A stretch of 64,000 nucleotides of DNA, taken from the NCBI RefSeq assembly GCF_003589595.1, contig NW_020654684.1, positions 3,795,930-3,859,929 of the forward strand, in the 5' to 3' direction. Below, piece after piece: positions 60,001 to 64,000 of this stretch (positions are counted from its first letter, which is position 1; each line of letters begins with the position of its first letter). A program made the translations under genes and the position numbers. The notes below the pieces were generated by a model. It did no database searches, had not been told where the DNA came from, and saw nothing but the letters and a program-made list of their open reading frames with translations. The DNA comes from Hyposmocoma kahamanoa (Eukaryota; Arthropoda; Insecta; Lepidoptera; Cosmopterigidae).

Positions 60001-63000
60001 GTCTGAAGTGAACCTGTACAAACGTGACATATAACGAAATTTATAAAAACTAAAACATTTAATTTAAATTGTAACGTCATTGCAGTACTGCGTAATTTTG
60101 CTTGCAACAATATAAGGGCCCAAATATTCAGCTTCTACTGGAAACTTAACAAACTGCACCATATTTAGGTTCGACTGAAAATTACTTGAACACAAGAGTA
60201 ATGGAGCAGCAATTATTGTAAATATTAATTAATTTTCACATGTATTATTATGTCGAATTTTGTACAATTTCAATTAAAGAAATAATAAAAAGTTGTGTAC
60301 ATACATACAAATATTACAAATGTAAAAATAAGCGTGTACTATAAGAAATGTACCGATATTCCAACTAAACGTAAACTGTAACGTAAAATGTTCGTAATTC
60401 CGAAAACCGAATTATAATAATAAAACTGTTACGCTTTCAAGTAATTTTGATGCTTTTCACATAGACAAAATTAGCTTTTCTTTTGTAATATTCCTAAAAA
60501 AATGAAAATTCGGAGCAAACGTATTTTCTGACTTCTGATAGGTAATCCCAAGCCGTAATCTGATAGGTAATCCCAAGCTGTAAAACGAGTACAACAATAT
60601 TTTGTTAGTTTTTGCTAATGTTTAACAAAAAATCATTTAAAAATAAGATCAAAATCAAAGCGACTCTATAGTTTCTTTGTTCTAAATATTTCAATCGTTT
60701 TTGTTCGAACAGCTGAAAATGATCAAGAAGTTTATATAAGCTTCTTGAAATTGATGGGGCTCTTTCCGTCTTTTGTGCATGCAATGTGCAGAAAAAGGAC
60801 AGTTAGCTATATGATTATTTTGTTTGCTTTTGTAATTTGTATTTACGATTCATTTAGTTGTTATTATATGGTAATGCATGATTGACAACCACGCTGTCAG
60901 TCGAACAAACGAAGAGTTTTGCGCGATTGACGCTCTGCATGCGATTTTAACGCCCTATAAGTGAGGACACTTTTTAGCGCGAACCCGCGCGAATTTTGGT
61001 AGGTCAATGGTAGGTAAACATTTAATCATGCTTAAAATTTCCTGCATCTATTCTAAAATACAGTGCTTTACATTTTTTTATTTCTGACAGACCAAGTACA
61101 AAGACACGACGCAAGCACATAGAAAAATTCGTGAGGTCCGTTGGTTCGTTCCGTGGCTTAGTTGGTATAGCGTCTGGCACGGTATGCAAGAAGACGTGCG
61201 TCGGTTCGAATCTGACCGAATCGAAGGAATTTTTTCTGAGTGTTTTTTCTGAGTGTTCGATCTTTGTATTAATAATTATAACAAACTAGTGGAGTAATTT
61301 CACAAAAAATAATATAAACAGGACCTGTTTCACAGTTCATGGCGAGGAATACTTGTCAATCGAAGACACTAAAATTAATATATTTGGTAACTGTAATAGA
61401 AGACAGGGTAGACAGATAAGGCTGTCAAAATCAAACTATCTTTTAACACAAAAATGTAAAAGTCGACAAGATGATTTGTGTAATTTGCACCTTTACAGAT
61501 TCAGCGAGGAGCACCTTTATATTTGCCTGGAGTGGTGATCCCGCAATGCGGAGTTGGCTTTCCCATGTTCAAAAGTGGCACATTGATTATGTGCAATACT
61601 CAGGACAACACTGCCGCTGCAGTTGTGGGTCGAACATTGATGTCCAGTGGAGACATGCTGCTTAAAGCTGGGTGAGATTACTGGAGAGCTCTACTCATAT
61701 ACTTGTCTAATATGAAAAAACAAATCTACTATTTAAAAAATGAGGAACAAGGAAATAATCACCTAGTAACTTTAACATGAAGATGTTTTAGCAGATACAG
61801 CTTCATTCGCAATAAACTTGTTATAATTTTCCCAGAGGAGTGTGTCTGGAAACAATCAATGTGATCGGCGACCTGCTCTGCAAGGAGCTGAAGTTCAATA
61901 AAATCGAGCGCCCGCAGCTGGGTAATGCTATATACACACGCACCATTAGCTCAGAGTCCACTAATGTCCTTGCTGAGGAGATTAGCACGGTAAACCTCTC
62001 TTAGGTACCTTAACTTTACATTGATGACAAGAAGGCTGTAATGACTATTTTTGATCATGTCATGTTTATATGTATAAGTATACATACTGTTTAGGATATA
62101 CCTGAAGTAGATTAGGGATTAATTATGAAATAAAACTCATTTCTCTTAAGAAGGCAACAACTGTGTTCTGTTAGAATTGGTGCTGAAACACTTACTCATT
62201 ATTTATTAAAACAAGTTAACGACTAGTTGTTTGGAAATAGTGTTATTGATACAAGTCTACTGTCATCTCTAGCTCCACATCCGTTCGTCCAGCCCGTCTC
62301 TGGACGAAGAGTGGCCCCGTCTCGAGGGGCGCTTGCCGCCTCTCGCGCCGCCACCCTCCGCGGCCCCCTTGCGCCCTCCGGCCTCGCTGACGCCGTCGCC
62401 CCCAGACAAAGCCGACGTCGCCGAGGTAGATGAAGATGTCACAGTGAATGCAGGTGACAATATAAAAATCTTTATATTGATGACTAATGGTCGGAAAAGG
62501 GTGCTCCACATTATATAGACATTAGATATAGCTGCAAGGAGCGACATAGAGTAGTTAAAACCCCCAAATGTAATTAATTACTTCTTTCGAATTCCGGATT
62601 TCCGGAAATTGTTTTACTTCATTGTGGGACAAAACTATTGACCTAGGAAATCTAAGTTAGATTTTAAAATACTTCTAATGGTGCCATGTAAAAAAATGCA
62701 GTGGATAAGTAACTGACCTTTTACCAAAGCAGAGAATAAAAAAGTGACGAGAATGATCACTCTCCGCTCCCTTAACTTTAGGTACCGCACCGTACTCCGC
62801 ATATTGTCGGTCACTTTGACGGAACGGCAACAAGGCTGTGAACGAGCCATTCACTAAGGACAACATGTTGATGTTTAAACTGTTTAAATTGATTTATTAC
62901 GAACGCACCTTTCTATTATGGTATCTTAAGATAATCGTGAAAATTGCCATGTACGGTTATTTGTCTTCGTTTAAATAGAATAAAGAGAGGAGTTTCTTTC

Positions 63001-64000
63001 GTTAAAAAACTTTTCATTAAATGTAGAATTTTCGACATAATTAACATTTAGAAAATTAAAGTCACAATAATCATTATAAATTCCATTATTCACTCCGAGT
63101 GTGCGTGTGTCTATGAGTGCCTACGAGTGTTTGCGTACTGCTTCATACTTATGCATTCGCTTCACTGTTCTACGATGCAGTATTTATATATGTGGGAAAA
63201 ATACCTTTTTCCGATCATTGGTGATGAGTAGTAATAACATAGAAGGTACGGCAATTTTTTTTTGTTATGTCGTGTAATTGCCGGACACTAGATGGAATAG
63301 GGTGTTATTAGGAATTACTGGTCATTTTGTCTTTAAACTTCTCGGGGTTTTTAGGCTTGCGAGACGCGTGCCGGTTTGTGGGGTATTTAAATTGCGGATA
63401 CAAACATTTACATTAATAAGTTTACTTATGTAAATTAATCGATGAATTCATTTTTCAGGGACCGAGTCGGACGTTCCGGTGGACATGGACGGCCTGCTGC
63501 GGTGGTGCTTGCTCGCCTTCATTAAATTCGAAAGCAAAAGTGTGGAGTTGCCGCTGAAGACCAACCTGCTTTACAAGTGAGGAAATTTGCAAGTTCGCCG
63601 ATCTCCCGACGGGGCCACGGACGTTCTCGGTCGCGCGGTCGCAACGCGGGCGAGCGGACCGGCTCGCCCGCGCTTCGGTCGAGGGTCTACAACTGGACGA
63701 TCCGCGAGCTCGGCCTCTCGAAAAGCGGCGTCTTCTCCGTCGACTTCCAGGAACCACATGATGCCCCTGTGCCCGCCGGGCCGCACCCTCGACGTGAAGA
63801 AGTCGTCGTACCGGAAGATGGGCAAGTTCCTCGAGGCCATGCAGAAGGTGAGACCGCGCGGCGCGCGCGTCGCCGGCGCGGGCCCACCAGCGAGCCGTTG
63901 CAGGAGGGGCTGCTGGAGGTGCGCGAGCTGGACAAGGGCGTGGCGGCCGTGGTGGGGCTGGCGGCCGCGCACCCCGCCGCGCGCGCGCTGGCCGCGCCCC
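56972..64000 (+). CDS. eIF2D: Eukaryotic translation initiation factor 2D (ligatin), 5' part, 8 exons
   Basis: eIF2D is a cytoplasmic factor that can deliver tRNA to the ribosomal P site without GTP and helps recycle 40S subunits; this is known of the family. Coding exons read here are 56972-57027, 57105-57363, 61499-61671, 61836-61989, 62273-62453, 63459-63576, 63751-63847 and 63904 to the window edge. All junctions are GT/AG and the phases agree (2,0,2,0,1,2,0), giving about 378 residues. The start reads MFAKPYKLKS, matching the conserved MFAK start of the family. Residues 1-105 are the N-terminal domain (ELVPAKSN, LIPTVCALWK), about 106-214 the PUA domain (LYLPGVVIPQ), 215-274 a proline-rich linker, and 275 onward the winged-helix domain (LDVKKSSYRKMGKFLEAMQK). 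A TCAGT initiator-like site at 56885 suggests a short 5' UTR. The SWIB/MDM2 and SUI1 domains are outside the window. Exons 5-8 are far richer in GC than exons 1-4. Confidence 0.93.
57105..57363 (+). CDS. eIF2D: eIF2D coding exon 2
   Basis: The acceptor TTGTCTAG precedes 57105 and the donor GTAAGG follows 57363. The exon encodes the rest of the N-terminal domain, including RMQDEFPPADEEKVKELVP and DTPAGLIPTVCALWKLHDLL, and ends at a codon boundary after VLPK. Length and motif order match the family's first hundred residues. Confidence 0.93.
57638..57769 (+). pseudogene. 132-bp LINE 3' tail inserted in eIF2D intron 2
   Basis: A frame reads GLTTKDAEDRAKWRRKSRKA and DPGLRSNPAEDATGTTLR then a stop, a basic C-terminus typical of RTE-like LINEs. 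A GATGAGAGAGA tail follows. The 12-base GGACAGTTTTTA on each side (57626-57637 and 57770-57781) is a target-site duplication, so this is a complete, very short, 5'-truncated insertion. Confidence 0.8.
58162..58275. repeat. Single arm of the 48.1-kb palindromic repeat family
   Basis: The stretch with AAACTATTTTTCCGGATTTA, ATCGCG, CGGGCCCTTTACAGGTCCCA and CACGGTTGACTG matches the left arm at 48.1 kb. The second arm is absent, so this is a half element in the eIF2D intron. Confidence 0.6.
58501..58640. repeat. Possible pogo/Tigger-like transposon terminus
   Basis: CAGTAGAATCTTGATAACTC followed by AAGGGAAACC and several TTCGAGATA-type repeats resembles the ends of pogo-like DNA transposons. No partner end could be placed, so the call is weak. 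Confidence 0.35.
58775..58845 (-). repeat. 71-bp repeat, copy 1 (transposase-like coding sense on minus strand)
   Basis: It is identical to 59375-59445 except for two bases. The minus strand of this copy and the next bases reads DEDGLVYPTKDAIQICRVAE and LEIREIM, a phrase like the C-terminus of a DNA-transposon protein; the family is not certain. Confidence 0.65.
58891..58949. repeat. 28-bp inverted repeat with three mismatches
   Basis: CAATCGATTAATTGAACGGA onward to ACGCGT is mirrored by ACGCGTGTTCCATTCAATTA and ATCGATTC. The loop is only a few bases. It lies in the eIF2D intron between two transposon-like fragments. Confidence 0.7.
59375..59445 (-). repeat. 71-bp repeat, copy 2, fused to a mariner fragment
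   Basis: It lies exactly 600 bases after copy 1. The match ends at 59445, where the mariner N-terminal fragment begins. Confidence 0.65.
59446..59766 (-). pseudogene. Mariner transposase N-terminus with one terminal repeat
   Basis: On the minus strand the sequence starts with an end-like CAGGGCGCACCATAAATTTC (59742-59766), then an untranslated part. A start codon near 59618 follows, with MDLTRENFRSMIFYNFK and LTAQRSFARLQTAF. After a stop and a frame change come NLSDEF-like residues. This is the N-terminal DNA-binding segment of a mariner transposase. It stops abruptly at 59446, where another repeat begins. Confidence 0.75.
59913..59938. repeat. (AT)n microsatellite
   Basis: An uninterrupted AT dinucleotide run lies in eIF2D intron 2. 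Confidence 0.85.
61149..61288 (+). mobile_element. SINE, family B, copy in eIF2D intron 2
   Basis: This is the fullest head of the family: CCGTGGCTTAGTTGGTATAG then CGTCTGGCACGG, and box B GTCGGTTCGAATCTGACC. The body has a small tandem duplication (TTTTTTCTGAGTG twice), and the tail is ATTAATAATTATAACAAAC. Confidence 0.75.
61499..61671 (+). CDS. eIF2D: eIF2D coding exon 3 (PUA domain)
   Basis: It lies after a 4.1-kb intron, with acceptor TTTACAG and donor GTGAGA. The frame starting ATT CAG CGA gives RGAPLYLPGVVIPQCG and later NTAAAVVGRTLMSSGDML, the two halves of the PUA fold of eIF2D. It leaves GG of a glycine codon for exon 4. Confidence 0.92.
61836..61989 (+). CDS. eIF2D: eIF2D coding exon 4
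   Basis: The acceptor TTTTCCCAG and donor GTAAAC bound 154 bases. The exon completes the PUA region (GGVCLETINVIGDLLCKEL) and starts the acidic linker (ISSESTNVLAEEIST). It ends in phase 0. Confidence 0.88.
62273..62453 (+). CDS. eIF2D: eIF2D coding exon 5 (proline-rich linker)
   Basis: I place the acceptor at CATCTCTAG before 62273, because this gives phase 0 and the frame LHIRSSSPSLDEEWPRLEG. An alternative AG at 62291 would put this exon in the wrong frame. The exon encodes a low-complexity Pro/Ala linker and then an acidic DVAEVDEDV stretch. Its base composition is strikingly GC-rich compared with the flanking introns. The donor is CAG|GTGACA. Confidence 0.8.
63459..63576 (+). CDS. eIF2D: eIF2D coding exon 6 (start of winged helix)
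   Basis: The acceptor ATTTTTCAG and donor GTGAGG bound the exon. It encodes DMDGLLRWCLLAFIKFESKS followed by VELPLKTNLLY, which matches the start of the conserved central domain of eIF2D, where two leucine-rich helices precede a short strand. Confidence 0.9.
63751..63847 (+). CDS. eIF2D: eIF2D coding exon 7
   Basis: The acceptor GACTTCCAG and donor GTGAGA bound the exon. It encodes KNHMMPLCPPGRTLDVKKSS and then YRKMGKFLEAMQK, one of the most conserved stretches of the family. It ends in phase 0 next to a very short 56-base intron. Confidence 0.92.
63904..64000 (+). CDS. eIF2D: eIF2D coding exon 8, cut by the window edge
   Basis: After the acceptor CGTTGCAG the frame reads EGLLEVRELDKGVAAVVGLA and continues to the last base. 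This is the conserved end of the winged-helix segment. The exon and gene continue beyond the window. Confidence 0.88.

Larger units (their letters stand above)
57364..61498 (+). other. eIF2D intron 2, packed with mobile-element remnants
   Basis: This 4.1-kb intron carries, in order, a 132-bp LINE tail with target duplication, one arm of a palindromic repeat, a transposon-terminus-like stretch, an AT-rich part with a 71-bp repeat present twice, a mariner N-terminal fragment, an (AT)n run and a tRNA-headed SINE. No extra eIF2D exon was found in it: the protein is continuous across the 57363/61499 junction compared with the family. Confidence 0.75.

Noticed and set aside
63571..63972. 133-codon minus-strand frame opposite eIF2D
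   Set aside because: It is antisense to conserved eIF2D exons in very GC-rich sequence, a composition artefact.

Overview
The window looks like nuclear DNA from an insect, most probably a moth or butterfly. This is inferred from its AT-rich intergenic sequence, spliced genes with GT/AG introns, and a crowd of tRNA-headed SINEs, RTE/jockey-type LINE tails, mariner remnants and foldback elements of the kind seen in Lepidoptera. No species can be named from the sequence alone. There are no bacterial-style genes, operons or CRISPR arrays.

Only one host gene is securely recognised: the 5' part of eIF2D (ligatin), on the + strand from the ATG at 56972 to the right edge of the window. Eight coding exons can be phased without a break. 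They encode the first 378 or so residues: the N-terminal domain, the PUA domain, a proline-rich linker and the start of the winged-helix domain. The SWIB/MDM2 and SUI1 parts must lie beyond 64000. Intron 2 is about 4.1 kb and is full of mobile-element debris.

From 1 to about 41 kb the sequence is mostly anonymous and AT-rich, broken by short GC/CpG-rich patches that may be regulatory. The recognisable items are a perfect 23-bp hairpin (2728-2780), a LINE 3' tail (4526), six tRNA-headed SINEs (counting those at 42.6 and 49.7 kb), a palindromic mariner (13.35-14.19 kb), a long-armed foldback (18.8-20.0 kb), a pair of RTE-like 3' repeats (25.9 and 32.3 kb), a small foldback MITE (34.3 kb) and an RTE-type LINE end (39.6 kb). 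A few exon-like segments with good splice signals (9.4, 28.7, 29.6, 35.5 and 36.2 kb) hint at one or more unrecognised transcripts.

The 41.9-56.5 kb stretch is a nest of retroelements. It holds a young, compact LTR retrotransposon with only gag and protease coding, bounded by 233-bp LTRs and a 4-bp target duplication, with a SINE inserted in one LTR. A solo LTR of the same family lies nearby in the opposite orientation, interrupted by the assembly gap. Three degenerate LINEs of different families follow, the last one lying between the arms of a 2.5-kb inverted-repeat structure. The most unusual finds are the gag-protease LTR element with a DTN in place of the protease DTG, the inverted duplication of a mariner 3' half, and the LINE fragment trapped inside the long inverted repeat.
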